This document shows positions 1 to 6,929 of a DNA stretch of 8,982 nt, in pieces. The position numbers and the translations under genes were made by a program. This DNA comes from Burkholderiales bacterium (lineage in GTDB: Bacteria; Pseudomonadota; Gammaproteobacteria; Burkholderiales; Burkholderiaceae). The notes under the pieces were generated by a model that saw nothing but the letters and a program-made list of their open reading frames with translations, did no database searches and was not told the origin of the DNA. The stretch lies in assembly GCA_903643055.1 (NCBI GenBank), contig CAHJWV010000495.1:1-8982 (forward strand), read 5' to 3'. How positions within the stretch are numbered: the first letter of the stretch is position 1; the number at the start of each line of letters is the position of its first letter.

Positions 1-253
1 TGCGCAGGTTCCAGTCGCGCAGGTGGCTCGCCGGTACGTGCGGCGAGCCGATCACGATGCCGGTTTCCTCGGCCACCTCGCGCACAGCCACGTCGGCAGG
101 CGGCTCGTTGGGCGCGTCTTTAGAGCCGGTCACGCTTTGCCAGTAGCTGGGCCTGTCGGCCCGTTCGATCAACAGGACGTCGAGGTCGGCCGTGTGGATC
201 ACGACCAGCACCGATTCGGGAATCTTGGGGGGGCGGGGTTCATTCACGCCCAT
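1..253 (-). CDS. nudB: Dihydroneopterin triphosphate diphosphatase (Nudix hydrolase), N-terminal part
   Basis: The 84 visible residues begin MGVNEPRPPKIPESVLVVIH and the rest is cut off by the left window edge. The Nudix box is readable at residues 43-66: GSKDAPNEPPADVAVREVAE followed by ETGI. It keeps the REVAEE core that binds the metal, but has six rather than five residues between the leading Gly and the first Glu. The stretch YWQSVTG just before the box is typical of NudB. In the known family (about 150 aa in E. coli) the enzyme removes pyrophosphate from dihydroneopterin triphosphate in the cytoplasm, an early step of folate synthesis. Position downstream of aspS fits the usual betaproteobacterial order. 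The ATG at 253 is preceded only by a weak GGTGG, which lies inside a small hairpin. A GTG at 247 is an alternative start. The family is secure; the exact substrate is inferred from homology and context. Confidence 0.88.
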   Translation of the reverse strand, partial: MGVNEPRPPKIPESVLVVIHTADLDVLLIERADRPSYWQSVTGSKDAPNEPPADVAVREVAEETGIVIGSPHVPASHLRDWNLR

Positions 254-256
254 TAT

Positions 257-294
257 CTTGCCACCCGGCAAGCGGGTCCGCCGTAGGACGGCGG
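257..294 (-). promoter_or_regulatory. Tandem and overlapping hairpins in the nudB leader
   Basis: Three perfect inverted repeats lie in the 80-bp gap between the lipoprotein stop (334) and the nudB ATG (253). The outer one has arms CCGCCGT and ACGGCGG (278-294, 3-base loop). The second has arms ACCCG and CGGGT (263-277). The third has arms CTTGCC and GGCAAG (257-272) and ends four bases before the start codon. The last two share bases and cannot form together, and the third buries the only purine-rich GGTGG that could serve as ribosome binding site. No T-run follows any of them, so they do not look like an intrinsic terminator. A role in nudB translation is an inference. Confidence 0.4.
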
Positions 295-333
295 CTCGGA
301 TTCAGCCGGCGAATGACGCGCCGGCCAGCCCGA

Positions 334-1143
334 TCAGCCCTTGCTGGGCGTCTTGACCGCCACCGCCGGCGGCAGCTCCTTGGCCTGCAGCATCCGGACT
401 TGCGTCACCAGATGGTTATGTGCATCGAGAAAGGCGGCGGCGATCACCTTGCCTTCGTTGCTGTTGCTCCAGCCGGCACCGGCCGCGCCGCCCAGGCGGC
501 CCAGCACCAGGCCGCCCATGCCGAGGTCGGTCACCTTGACCGAGCCGGTCGAGGCCGCCAGTTGCTCGGTCGTTTCGTTGTCGGTCAGCAGCAAGGCCAC
601 CTGCGCTTCCTTCAGCTTGACGCTTTCGGCCATGCCGACGAACTTGTTGAGCACCGGGATGTGGCTCATCAAGCCACCCAGCTCGCGGCCGGCGTTTTGC
701 TCGCTGAAGGTCAGGCTGGGCGTCAAGGTGTACTGCGCTTCATAGCCACGGCCTTTGGCGACCGTACCGTTCTGGCGCAGGATGCCGGCGTTCTTCAACT
801 CTTGCTCCTGCACCGTGGCCTTCAGGCCGGCCGCACGGTCAACCACGCGAAAGCAGCCGCTTTGCTGCGCGATCAGCCGCACCAGTGGCACCGGCGACTG
901 CGGCAGGTTGTAGCCGGTGACCATCGTGTAGCCATTCGGGTTCTCGACCAGCGCCAGCGTGGCGACCGGCGCATCGCATTTCACCAGCTCACGCGAGGCA
1001 CTCTGCGCGCCGGCCGGCCCGGCCGATCCGCTGACCACCGAGCCGCCCTGCCCCAGCTCCGTGCCTTGCTTGCCGCAGGCCGCCAAGGCCAGCAGGCCAG
1101 CCAAGGCCACGGTCTTTGCCGCGAGGGTCGAATTCGTCTTCAT
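334..1143 (-). CDS. CsgG/HfaB-family outer-membrane lipoprotein
   Basis: This is a 269-residue predicted lipoprotein. The signal peptide is MKTNSTLAAK, then a hydrophobic stretch, then lipobox LAAC with the lipidated Cys at residue 23. The next residue is Gly, not Asp, which favours outer-membrane sorting. Past a Gly/Ser/Ala linker the body resembles the CsgG periplasmic domain: SGCFRVVDRAAGLKATVQEQ matches the 'RFRVVER...L..LL.E' segment, VALLLTDNETTEQLAASTGS matches the 'L.VVN..TGE.L.S' strand, and a SNSNEG turn precedes an alpha-helical AAAFLDAHNHLV. The start at 1143 is chosen because AGGAG sits 8 bases upstream. The ATG at 1149 is too close to that site, and longer frames lack a signal peptide. 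CsgG itself exports curli, but no other curli gene is visible, so a curli role should not be assumed. LpoB-like or other CsgG-fold lipoproteins are alternatives. A terminator separates it from aspS, and it may be cotranscribed with nudB. Confidence 0.75.
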   Translation of the reverse strand: MKTNSTLAAKTVALAGLLALAACGKQGTELGQGGSVVSGSAGPAGAQSASRELVKCDAPVATLALVENPNGYTMVTGYNLPQSPVPLVRLIAQQSGCFRVVDRAAGLKATVQEQELKNAGILRQNGTVAKGRGYEAQYTLTPSLTFSEQNAGRELGGLMSHIPVLNKFVGMAESVKLKEAQVALLLTDNETTEQLAASTGSVKVTDLGMGGLVLGRLGGAAGAGWSNSNEGKVIAAAFLDAHNHLVTQVRMLQAKELPPAVAVKTPSKG

Positions 1144-1303
1144 GTGCATCTCTCCTGAGCAGCGGATGAAGGTGGGCCTGCCGTGCCACGTGGCGGGCAC
1201 CGCAGGCATCACCGTGAAACGGCCGAGTATCTCGGCGCCGCATCATCGCGCACAGCCTTGATTCAGGCGGTTGGCCACAGCCTGCCCGCCTGCGCCGGCA
1301 ATG
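1144..1303 (-). promoter_or_regulatory. Leader and presumed promoter region of the CsgG-like lipoprotein
   Basis: About 160 bp lie between the aspS terminator and the lipoprotein start, so this gene needs a promoter here. A 6-bp inverted repeat (GCCGAG, TAT loop, CTCGGC) at 1222-1236 covers the only -10-like hexamer I see (GATACT on the minus strand). I find no good -35 partner. The ribosome binding site AGGAG is at 1152-1156. The promoter is required by the layout and is not identified with confidence. Confidence 0.3.
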
Positions 1304-1336
1304 AAAAACGGGTGGTGCTTTGCAGCGCCACCCGTT
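1304..1336 (-). terminator. Rho-independent terminator after aspS
   Basis: On the minus strand the arms AACGGGTGGCGC and GCACCACCCGTT form a 12-bp stem with one G.U pair. The loop is six bases (TGCAAA), and the stem runs into five consecutive T residues (1308-1304). It lies about 80 bp beyond the aspS stop. Orientation is clear because the T-run occurs only on the minus-strand exit side. It closes the fmdB-DUF502-aspS unit and makes the lipoprotein gene a separate transcription unit. Confidence 0.88.
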
Positions 1337-1414
1337 CGGGTTCCAACTTTCTGCCTGGAAAGCGCCAGAAGCGGCAAGCCCCGGGCGCCCATCAAGCCAC
1401 AGGCGATCAGACGA

Positions 1415-3211
1415 TCAGGCCGGTGTCGTGCCTTGCGGGTTGCGCAGGCGGATGTGCAGCTCGCGCAACTGCTTCTCGTCGACCGGGCTCGGCGCATGCG
1501 TCAACAGGTCTTGCGCGCGCTGGGTCTTCGGGAAGGCGATCACGTCGCGGATCGACTCGGCCTTGGTCATCAGCGTGACCAGGCGATCGAGGCCGAAGGC
1601 CAGGCCACCGTGCGGCGGCGCGCCGTATTGCAGCGCGTCGAGCAGGAAGCCGAACTTCAGCTGGGCTTCGTCCGGCCCGATCTTCAGCGCGCTGAACACC
1701 TTGCTCTGCACTTCGGCGCGGTGGATACGGATCGAGCCGCCACCCAGCTCCCAGCCGTTCAGCACCATGTCATAAGCCTTGGCGATGCACTTCGACGGGT
1801 CGGTGTCCATGTAGTCTTCGTGGCCGTCTTTCGGTGCGGTGAACGGGTGGTGCACCGCGTTCCAGCGCTGGCCTTCTTCGTCGTACTCGAACATCGGAAA
1901 ATCGACGACCCACAGCGGCGCCCACTTGTCTTCGAACAAGCCGCTCTTCTTGCCAAACTCGCTGTGGCCGACCTTGATGCGCAGGCCGCCGATGGCATCG
2001 TTGACGACCTTCGCCTTGTCGGCACCGAAGAAGATCAGGTCGCCATTGCGCGCGCCGGTGCGGGCAATGATCTCGGCGATCGCCAAGTCATGCAGGTTCT
2101 TGACGATCGGCGATTGCAGGCCTTCACGGCCCCGTCCGGCATCGTTGACCTTGATCCAGGCCAGGCCCTTGGCGCCGTAGATCTTGACGAACTCGGTGTA
2201 GGCGTCGATCTCGCCCCGGCTCATCTCGCCGCCGCCGGGCACGCGCAGCGCGACCACGCGGCCGTCTGTCGCGTTGGCCGGGCCCGAGAAGACCTTGAAG
2301 TCGACGTCTTTCATGATGTCGGTCAGCTCGGTGAACTCGAGCTTGACGCGCAGATCGGGCTTGTCCGAGCCGAAGCGGTGCATCGCGTCGGCATAGGTCA
2401 TCACCGGGTAGCCCGGCAGATCGACACCGATCGTGCTGCGGAACACCGTGCGGATCATCCCTTCGAACATGCCGCGGATTTCTTCCTCGGTCAGGAAGCT
2501 GGTCTCGATATCGATCTGCGTGAACTCGGGCTGGCGGTCGGCGCGCAGGTCTTCGTCACGGAAGCATTTGGTGATCTGGTAATAGCGGTCGAAGCCCGAC
2601 ACCATCAGCAGCTGCTTGAAGAGCTGCGGGCTTTGCGGCAGCGCGAAGAACATGCCTTCGTTGACGCGGCTGGGCACCAGGTAATCGCGCGCGCCTTCGG
2701 GCGTGCTCTTGGTGAGCATCGGCGTTTCGATGTCGATGAAGCCATTGGCATCGAGGAACTTGCGCACTTCCATCGCGACGCGATAACGAAGAATCATGTT
2801 TTTCTGCATCGCCGGGCGGCGCAGGTCCAGCACGCGGTGCGTCAGGCGGGTGGTTTCCGACAGGTTCTCGTCGTCGAGCTGGAACGGTGGTGTGACGCTC
2901 GGGTTCAGCACCTCGAGTTCGTAGCACAGCACTTCGATCTTGCCGCTGGTGAGGTTGCTGTTCTCGGTGCCGCTCGGGCGCGGGCGCACCTTGCCGATGA
3001 CCTTCAGGCAGAACTCGTTGCGTACGTCTTCGGCCACCGCGAAGGTCTCGGCGCGGTCGGGGTCGCAGACGATCTGCACCAGGCCTTCGCGGTCGCGCAG
3101 GTCGATGAAGATCACGCCGCCATGGTCACGGCGGCGGTGCGCCCAGCCCATCAAGGTGACGGTGTCGCCGAGCAACTTTTCGCTAACGAGGCCGCAGTAG
3201 GTTGTTCTCAT
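1415..3211 (-). CDS. aspS: Aspartate--tRNA ligase, probably non-discriminating Asp/Asn type
   Basis: This is a full-length 598-residue bacterial-type AspRS, a cytoplasmic enzyme that charges tRNA with aspartate. Residues 1-100 form the anticodon-binding OB fold, starting [15 protein letters not shown]. Class II motif 2 is [18 protein letters not shown] at 217-234 and motif 3 is [10 protein letters not shown] at 536-545. The bacterial GAD insertion lies between them. His30 (in RRRDHGG) and Gly81 (in RPRPSGTEN) align by eye with the His31/Gly83 pair reported in Pseudomonas aeruginosa AspRS, where E. coli has Leu and Lys. That predicts mischarging of tRNA-Asn, which a GatCAB amidotransferase would correct. 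The start at 3211 has GGAG 7 bases upstream and matches the family N-terminus. An in-frame extension to 3265 is not conserved. DUF502 lies 119 bp upstream and a strong terminator lies downstream. Confidence 0.98.
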   Translation of the reverse strand: MRTTYCGLVSEKLLGDTVTLMGWAHRRRDHGGVIFIDLRDREGLVQIVCDPDRAETFAVAEDVRNEFCLKVIGKVRPRPSGTENSNLTSGKIEVLCYELEVLNPSVTPPFQLDDENLSETTRLTHRVLDLRRPAMQKNMILRYRVAMEVRKFLDANGFIDIETPMLTKSTPEGARDYLVPSRVNEGMFFALPQSPQLFKQLLMVSGFDRYYQITKCFRDEDLRADRQPEFTQIDIETSFLTEEEIRGMFEGMIRTVFRSTIGVDLPGYPVMTYADAMHRFGSDKPDLRVKLEFTELTDIMKDVDFKVFSGPANATDGRVVALRVPGGGEMSRGEIDAYTEFVKIYGAKGLAWIKVNDAGRGREGLQSPIVKNLHDLAIAEIIARTGARNGDLIFFGADKAKVVNDAIGGLRIKVGHSEFGKKSGLFEDKWAPLWVVDFPMFEYDEEGQRWNAVHHPFTAPKDGHEDYMDTDPSKCIAKAYDMVLNGWELGGGSIRIHRAEVQSKVFSALKIGPDEAQLKFGFLLDALQYGAPPHGGLAFGLDRLVTLMTKAESIRDVIAFPKTQRAQDLLTHAPSPVDEKQLRELHIRLRNPQGTTPA

Positions 3212-3271
3212 GTGTTCACTCCAGAATCGGGATACGGTACCTGCAGCCCTCAGGGCGCGCGGCATGGAAAG

Positions 3272-3300
3272 ATGAAAGGCGCTGGCGGGCTGTGTTGCAA
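3272..3300 (-). promoter_or_regulatory. Possible sigma-70 promoter for aspS
   Basis: On the minus strand TTGCAA (3295-3300) is separated by exactly 17 bases from TTTCAT (3272-3277). Each matches the consensus at four of six positions. A start near 3265 would give a leader of about 54 bases to the aspS ATG. The spacing is ideal but both boxes are weak, so aspS may simply be read from upstream with fmdB and DUF502. Confidence 0.3.
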
Positions 3301-3330
3301 GCCGTCAGGGCTGAGCGGGTGCCTTGCCGC

Positions 3331-3978
3331 TCAACCCATGTGATTTCGTGGCAAGGCCGCCTGGGCCACCGGGGGTGCGACCACGCCCATCGAGATCACG
3401 TACTTCAAGGCTTCGTCAACGCTCATCTCCAGCACGATGGCGTCGGCGCGCGGCACCATCAGGAAGAAGCCGGAGGTCGGGTTGGGCGTGGTCGGGACGT
3501 AGACGCTGAGATAGTCGCCGCTCAAATGGATCGCCGCCTCGCCGCCAGGCTTGCCGGTAACGAAGGCAATCGTCCATGAGCCTTCACGCGGGTACTGCAC
3601 CAACACCGCTTCGCGAAACGCGTTGCCGCTGCTGGAGAACAGCGTGTCCGACACCTGCTTGACCGAGCTGTAGATCGATTTGACGATCGGGATGTGGTGC
3701 AGCAGCTGATTGCCCTGGCGCAGCGCCCATTGGCCCACCATGTTGGCGGCAAACATTCCGGTCAGCAGCAGGCCGCCGATCATCACGACCACGCCCAGGC
3801 CGCGAATCTGCCGCAGCGCTTCCAGTGGCTCGCGCGCCTGCGCTGGCAACACCGCTTGCGAGGCCGACAAGACCGAGCCGAAGACACCGTCCAACAGCCC
3901 GAGCACCGAATGCAGCACCCAGATGGTGACTGCCAGCGGCAACCAGACCAACAGCCCGGCGAGGAGATATTTCTTCAC
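3331..3978 (-). CDS. DUF502 family inner-membrane protein
   Basis: The 215-residue protein matches the DUF502 family along its length. An N-terminal membrane segment covers residues 4-30 (YLLAGLLVWLPLAVTIWVLH) and a second covers about 61-80 (LGVVVMIGGLLLTGMFAANM). The family hallmarks follow: IPIVKSIYSSVKQVSDTL at 97-114 and VYVPTTPNPTSGFFLMVPR at 159-177. The C-terminal part is a soluble beta-rich domain. The molecular function is not established and I do not assign one. The start is GTG at 3978, giving MKKYLLAG, with AAGGA 5 bases upstream. An ATG two bases earlier is out of frame and meets TGA immediately. The gene lies 31 bp after fmdB and is very likely cotranscribed with it. Confidence 0.93.
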   Translation of the reverse strand: MKKYLLAGLLVWLPLAVTIWVLHSVLGLLDGVFGSVLSASQAVLPAQAREPLEALRQIRGLGVVVMIGGLLLTGMFAANMVGQWALRQGNQLLHHIPIVKSIYSSVKQVSDTLFSSSGNAFREAVLVQYPREGSWTIAFVTGKPGGEAAIHLSGDYLSVYVPTTPNPTSGFFLMVPRADAIVLEMSVDEALKYVISMGVVAPPVAQAALPRNHMG

Positions 3979-4009
3979 ATGGTTCCTTGAACAGGAGCGA
4001 GATCAACGC

Positions 4010-4363
4010 TCACGAGGTGCTGCTGGACGGAGGCGGGCTGGCCGCTGGCGTGGCAGCCGGCGCTGCGCTGCTTTCCCCCGACGAACTGGAGGCCCCAGAC
4101 GAAGCGGAGGCGCCCTCGCCCTTCGACGATTCGGATTTCGGCGCGCCGGCTTCTGAAGTCGGTGGCGCCGCCGATGACGATCCCCCGCGGAAGTCGGTCA
4201 CATACCAGCCCGAGCCCTTGAGCTGAAAGCCGGCGGCAGTGACTTGTTTTTTGAATGCGGGCGCGCCGCACTTCGGACACTGCGTCAGCAAGGGGTCGGA
4301 GATCTTTTGCAGCACGTCCTGAGCGTGCCCGCAGGCTTCACACCGGTAGGCGTAGATGGGCAT
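4010..4363 (-). CDS. FmdB-family zinc-ribbon protein with Ser/Ala/Pro-rich tail
   Basis: The 117-residue protein opens with MPIYAYRCEACGH, the standard FmdB start. It carries two CxxC pairs (Cys8/Cys11 and Cys29/Cys32) expected to bind one zinc ion, followed by FKKQVTAAGFQLKGSGWYVT, also typical of the family. The fold ends near residue 60. The remaining half is a low-complexity tail of Ser, Ala, Pro, Gly and Glu, likely disordered. FmdB proteins are named after a putative regulator of formamidase genes, but the function of these short versions is unknown, and regulation of the neighbours is not shown. The ATG at 4363 has AAGG about 8 bases upstream and a TATAAT box 28 bases upstream, so the transcript leader is short. 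It is first in a unit with DUF502 and probably aspS. Confidence 0.93.
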   Translation of the reverse strand: MPIYAYRCEACGHAQDVLQKISDPLLTQCPKCGAPAFKKQVTAAGFQLKGSGWYVTDFRGGSSSAAPPTSEAGAPKSESSKGEGASASSGASSSSGESSAAPAATPAASPPPSSSTS

Positions 4364-4390
4364 GGCTAAGCCTTTGATTCAAAACAAAAA

Positions 4391-4396
4391 ATTATA
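4391..4396 (-). promoter_or_regulatory. -10 box of the fmdB promoter
   Basis: The minus strand reads a perfect TATAAT here, followed by a T-rich stretch and then the fmdB ATG 28 bases downstream. Transcription would begin near 4384, leaving a leader of about 20 bases. No good -35 hexamer is found 16-18 bases upstream, so the promoter may be weak or need an activator. Confidence 0.55.
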
Positions 4397-4471
4397 GGCG
4401 CCCGGGGCAACCGAGCCTGTCTGAACTTGCATCGCGCTCATCGGGGATGAAAACACCTGTCCGCCTTATTG

Positions 4472-4602
4472 GCCTGAGCGAATTCAGGCGCAAAGCCGGC
4501 GGAGCCATCGACGCCTGCGATGCGTCGGGCGGATCAAAGCAGGCGCGCGGAATTATCCCTGCATTGGCGGAACTCAGCCCGCAGCGCCGGCTTTGCGGCG
4601 CT
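4472..4602. repeat. Palindrome cluster between ubiB and fmdB
   Basis: This gap holds no convincing gene but several perfect inverted repeats. AGCGCCG/CGGCGCT (4583-4602) has a 6-base loop and touches the ubiB stop codon. CGACGC/GCGTCG lies at 4509-4527. GCCTGA/TCAGGC lies at 4472-4489. A 12-bp arm GCAAAGCCGGCG at 4490-4501 is repeated in inverse orientation at 4585-4596, so the hairpin at the ubiB stop has an alternative long-range partner. No T-run follows on the minus strand, so a classical intrinsic terminator is not supported. The cluster could be a mRNA-stabilising 3' end, a weak terminator, or a REP-like repeat. Confidence 0.5.
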
Positions 4603-6155
4603 CACCCGATGCGCCAGTGCGACAGCAGCTGTGTCACCACCACGCCGGCCAGAAAGCCCAGGCCGCCATAGATCAGCGATTGCAGCAGGCGGTTGGTGCG
4701 GCGCTGCTCATTGAGCAAAGCCTCGATCACCCGCTGGTTGGAGGCCCGGTGCGGCTGCAGGGCCTGGTGCAGCAGCCGTGGCAGCTCCGGCAGCAGTTGC
4801 ACATAGTGCGGCCCTTCCTTTTTCAGGCGTTCAATCAGGCCCCGCCAGCCGATCTGCTCGTTCATCCAGCGCTCGAGGAACGGCTTCGCGGTATTCCACA
4901 GATCGAGGTTCGGATCGAGCTGACGGCCCAAGCCTTCGACGTTGAGCAGCGTCTTTTGCAGCAGCACCAGCTGGGGCTGAATTTCAACGTTGAAGCGGCG
5001 CGAGGTCTGGAACAAACGCAGCAGCACCTGACCCAGCGAGATGTCTTTGAGCGGCCGGTCGAAGTGCGGCTCACAGACAGCGCGGATCGCACCTTCGAGT
5101 TCATCGACCCGGGTGTTCGGTGGCACCCAGCCCGACTCCACATGCAGTTCGGCCACGCGCTTGTAGTCACGCCGGAAGAAGGCGATGAAGTTTTGCGCGA
5201 GGTATTCCTTGTCCACTTCGGTCAGCGTGCCGACGATGCCGAAGTCAAGTGCGATGTAGCGCCCGAAGGTCGCTGGCGCCAAGCTGACCTGGATGTTGCC
5301 GGGGTGCATGTCGGCATGAAAAAAGCCGTCGCGGAACACCTGCGTGAAGAAGATCGTGACGCCGTCGCGAGCCAGCTTCGGGATGTCGACACCCGCATCG
5401 ATCAGTCGCTGCTTCTGGCTGATCGGCACCCCGTTCATGCGCTCCATCACGATGACGCTCTGGGTACAGAAGTCCCATTCCATCTCCGGCACCATCACCA
5501 GATCGAGCCCCTGCATGTTGCGGCGCAGCTGGGCAGCGTTCGAGGCTTCGCGCACCAGGTCCAGCTCATCGTGCAGGTATTTGTCGAACTCGGCGACCAC
5601 CTCGCGCGGCTTGAGTCGCTTGCCATCGACCGAGAAGCGCTCGACCCAGCGCGCCAACGTGCGCAACAGCGACAGGTCGTCATCGATCACATCCAGCATG
5701 CCAGGGCGCAGCACCTTGACCGCGACTTCCCGGCCATTCTTCAGCGTCGCGAAATGGACTTGTGCAATCGATGCACTGGCCACCGGCTCGACGTCGAAGG
5801 TGGCGAAGATCTCTTCGATCGAACGGCCGAAGGCCCGCTCCACCAATTGCCGAGACACCGCAGCCGGAAACGGCGGCACCCGGTCTTGCAGACGCGCCAG
5901 CTCATCGGCCACTTCATCGGTAAGCAGATCGCGACGGGTGGACAGCACTTGACCGAACTTGACGAAGATCGGCCCGAGGCGCTCCAGCGCCAGGCGCAGC
6001 CGCTGCCCCGCAGGCGCATCCAGCCGCCTGCCGAGCGTCATCACCCGCACCACGGCGCGAATCCAGCGTTGGCGGAAGCCCGACAGCGCGACCTCGTCCA
6101 GCCCGAAACGAAGTACCGTGATGACGATAAAAACGAGCCGGGCGATGTGCCTCAT
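4602..6155 (-). CDS. ubiB: Ubiquinone biosynthesis atypical kinase UbiB
   Basis: The 517-residue protein has all the marks of the UbiB/ADCK family. KFGQ at 66-69 is the family-specific KxGQ motif, and [11 protein letters not shown] at 124-134 is the Ala-rich nucleotide loop. Lys147 sits in [18 protein letters not shown] at 279-287 corresponds to the catalytic loop, and LDFG at 303-306 is the metal-binding motif. A hydrophobic stretch near the C-terminus ([18 protein letters not shown]) should anchor it in the inner membrane. The family is required for aerobic ubiquinone synthesis; family members show ATPase rather than classical protein kinase activity, and the precise step is unsettled. The ATG at 6155 overlaps the ubiJ stop as ATGA, indicating translational coupling. 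The frame is open 15 codons further upstream, but those overlap ubiJ and are not family-like. Confidence 0.97.
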   Translation of the reverse strand: MRHIARLVFIVITVLRFGLDEVALSGFRQRWIRAVVRVMTLGRRLDAPAGQRLRLALERLGPIFVKFGQVLSTRRDLLTDEVADELARLQDRVPPFPAAVSRQLVERAFGRSIEEIFATFDVEPVASASIAQVHFATLKNGREVAVKVLRPGMLDVIDDDLSLLRTLARWVERFSVDGKRLKPREVVAEFDKYLHDELDLVREASNAAQLRRNMQGLDLVMVPEMEWDFCTQSVIVMERMNGVPISQKQRLIDAGVDIPKLARDGVTIFFTQVFRDGFFHADMHPGNIQVSLAPATFGRYIALDFGIVGTLTEVDKEYLAQNFIAFFRRDYKRVAELHVESGWVPPNTRVDELEGAIRAVCEPHFDRPLKDISLGQVLLRLFQTSRRFNVEIQPQLVLLQKTLLNVEGLGRQLDPNLDLWNTAKPFLERWMNEQIGWRGLIERLKKEGPHYVQLLPELPRLLHQALQPHRASNQRVIEALLNEQRRTNRLLQSLIYGGLGFLAGVVVTQLLSHWRIG

Positions 6156-6697
6156 CGGCGAGCCTGCCCGGAAGAGCCGCCGCGCCCTCCGGTGGCCCAA
6201 TCACCCATCATGCGCACCGCCTCACCCAGGCCCTTGGCGATGAAGCCGCCCAGGCGCCCGAGTTCACGCGCAGGCCCCGGGCCAACCAATTGCGCCAGAT
6301 CGTCCTGCAGATCCCAGCGCAGGTTGTCAAACAACCAGTTCACGTCAGCCGCAAAGGCAGCATCACCCGCCACCTCCACCCGCGGGCGCTCACCGGTGGC
6401 TGCGCGAACCACGGCAAGCGCCGGGTTGGATACATCGATCGAGACGCGCAATTCAGGCTCGGCCGGCACCGCGTCACCGCACCATTCGATCAGCCCAGCG
6501 GGCGTCACGCGGAATGCGGTGCTTGGAATCGGCGGCAACCAGGCGGGCCAGCCGTCAAAACTCAAATGAATCACCCGCCCGATGTGGGCCTGCAAGCGTT
6601 CGACCGCCACCGGCTCCGACTTCAGAATGTGATTGATGAGCAGGGTGGCGCGCTCCATGACGGCGGCGCTGGCGAGTGCTTGGAGGCTCTGAAACAT
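6152..6697 (-). CDS. ubiJ: Ubiquinone biosynthesis accessory factor UbiJ (SCP2 domain)
   Basis: This is a 181-residue soluble protein directly upstream of ubiB. Residues about 15-110 form an SCP2-like lipid-binding domain. The family's better-conserved part is [20 protein letters not shown] then [14 protein letters not shown] (107-140), which resembles E. coli UbiJ around 'LEVQGDIQVVQNFVAL'. UbiJ is known as a non-catalytic component of the Ubi complex that binds the hydrophobic intermediates handled by UbiB and the hydroxylases. The start at 6697 ([13 protein letters not shown]) is chosen because earlier codons use only a TTG start, and because the next Met (residue 14) also lacks a ribosome binding site. 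No Shine-Dalgarno sequence precedes the ATG. The canonical partner ubiE is not next to it here. Confidence 0.85.
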   Translation of the reverse strand: MFQSLQALASAAVMERATLLINHILKSEPVAVERLQAHIGRVIHLSFDGWPAWLPPIPSTAFRVTPAGLIEWCGDAVPAEPELRVSIDVSNPALAVVRAATGERPRVEVAGDAAFAADVNWLFDNLRWDLQDDLAQLVGPGPARELGRLGGFIAKGLGEAVRMMGDWATGGRGGSSGQARR

Positions 6698-6703
6698 CTT
6701 TCG

Positions 6704-6709
6704 ATTGTA
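6704..6709 (-). promoter_or_regulatory. -10-like box immediately before ubiJ
   Basis: TACAAT on the minus strand differs from TATAAT at one position and ends six bases before the ubiJ ATG. If used, transcription would start at or next to the A of the ATG, giving a leaderless message. That would fit the absence of a ribosome binding site. No -35 match is present at 17 bases, where the sequence is GGGGGT, so this is tentative. Confidence 0.3.
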
Positions 6710-6929
6710 GGCATGCACGCACAATCACCCCCCAAGGTCGAGGGGAAGACCCCCCCCTTTTTGATAGAGAATTCTTCGGATCAAGTGCACGGAATAGCCG
6801 CGTTGCTGGGGTTCAGACGCTGCTGGAAATGCCAGGCTCCCCGGCCGCGATGCGTCATTTCATTGCTCCTTCGCAGCGCAACGAGACCGGGCACCATGAT
6901 GCAATCGCCGCCCGGACGCTCAGCCACCG
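6710..6929. promoter_or_regulatory. Divergent intergenic region between ubiJ and the exopolysaccharide genes
   Basis: This gap must hold the promoter of the rightward sugar-transferase gene. It contains a run of eight C followed by five T (6750-6762), and a GGGG block (6742-6745) that can pair with C-runs on either side. It also has a perfect 8-bp palindrome AGAATTCT (6768-6775). I find no convincing -35/-10 pair on the plus strand. No open frame in it looks like a gene. Confidence 0.4.

Noticed and set aside
313..1158. A 281-codon plus-strand frame over the lipoprotein gene
   Set aside because: The composition is that of a shadow frame. The minus-strand frame has a ribosome binding site, signal peptide, lipobox and CsgG-like sequence.
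1271..3343. A 690-codon open frame on the plus strand across aspS
   Set aside because: It is a shadow of aspS caused by high GC and codon bias. Its translation is rich in Arg, His, Gln and Ala, has no recognisable domain, and the opposite strand is an unmistakable AspRS.
4583..4602. An intrinsic terminator for ubiB
   Set aside because: The 7-bp stem is good, but no T-run follows it on the minus strand.
4447..4671. A short plus-strand frame in the ubiB-fmdB gap
   Set aside because: It runs through palindromes and into the antisense of ubiB. It has no ribosome binding site or recognisable sequence.
4593..6569. A 658-codon open frame on the plus strand across ubiB and ubiJ
   Set aside because: This is another antisense shadow: a low-quality His/Arg/Gln-rich translation with no family motif, whereas the minus strand encodes clear UbiB and UbiJ proteins.
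6742..6762. A rightward intrinsic terminator in the divergent region
   Set aside because: The stem is only four pairs and no plus-strand gene ends upstream of it. It is kept only as a sequence oddity.
6889..6903. A GG-N10-GC pattern resembling a sigma-54 -24/-12 promoter before the sugar-transferase gene
   Set aside because: Exosortase-type loci can use sigma-54, which made this tempting, but the CACG and TT parts of the consensus are out of place. GG-N10-GC is frequent by chance in such GC-rich DNA; a second, poorer match sits at 6810-6823.
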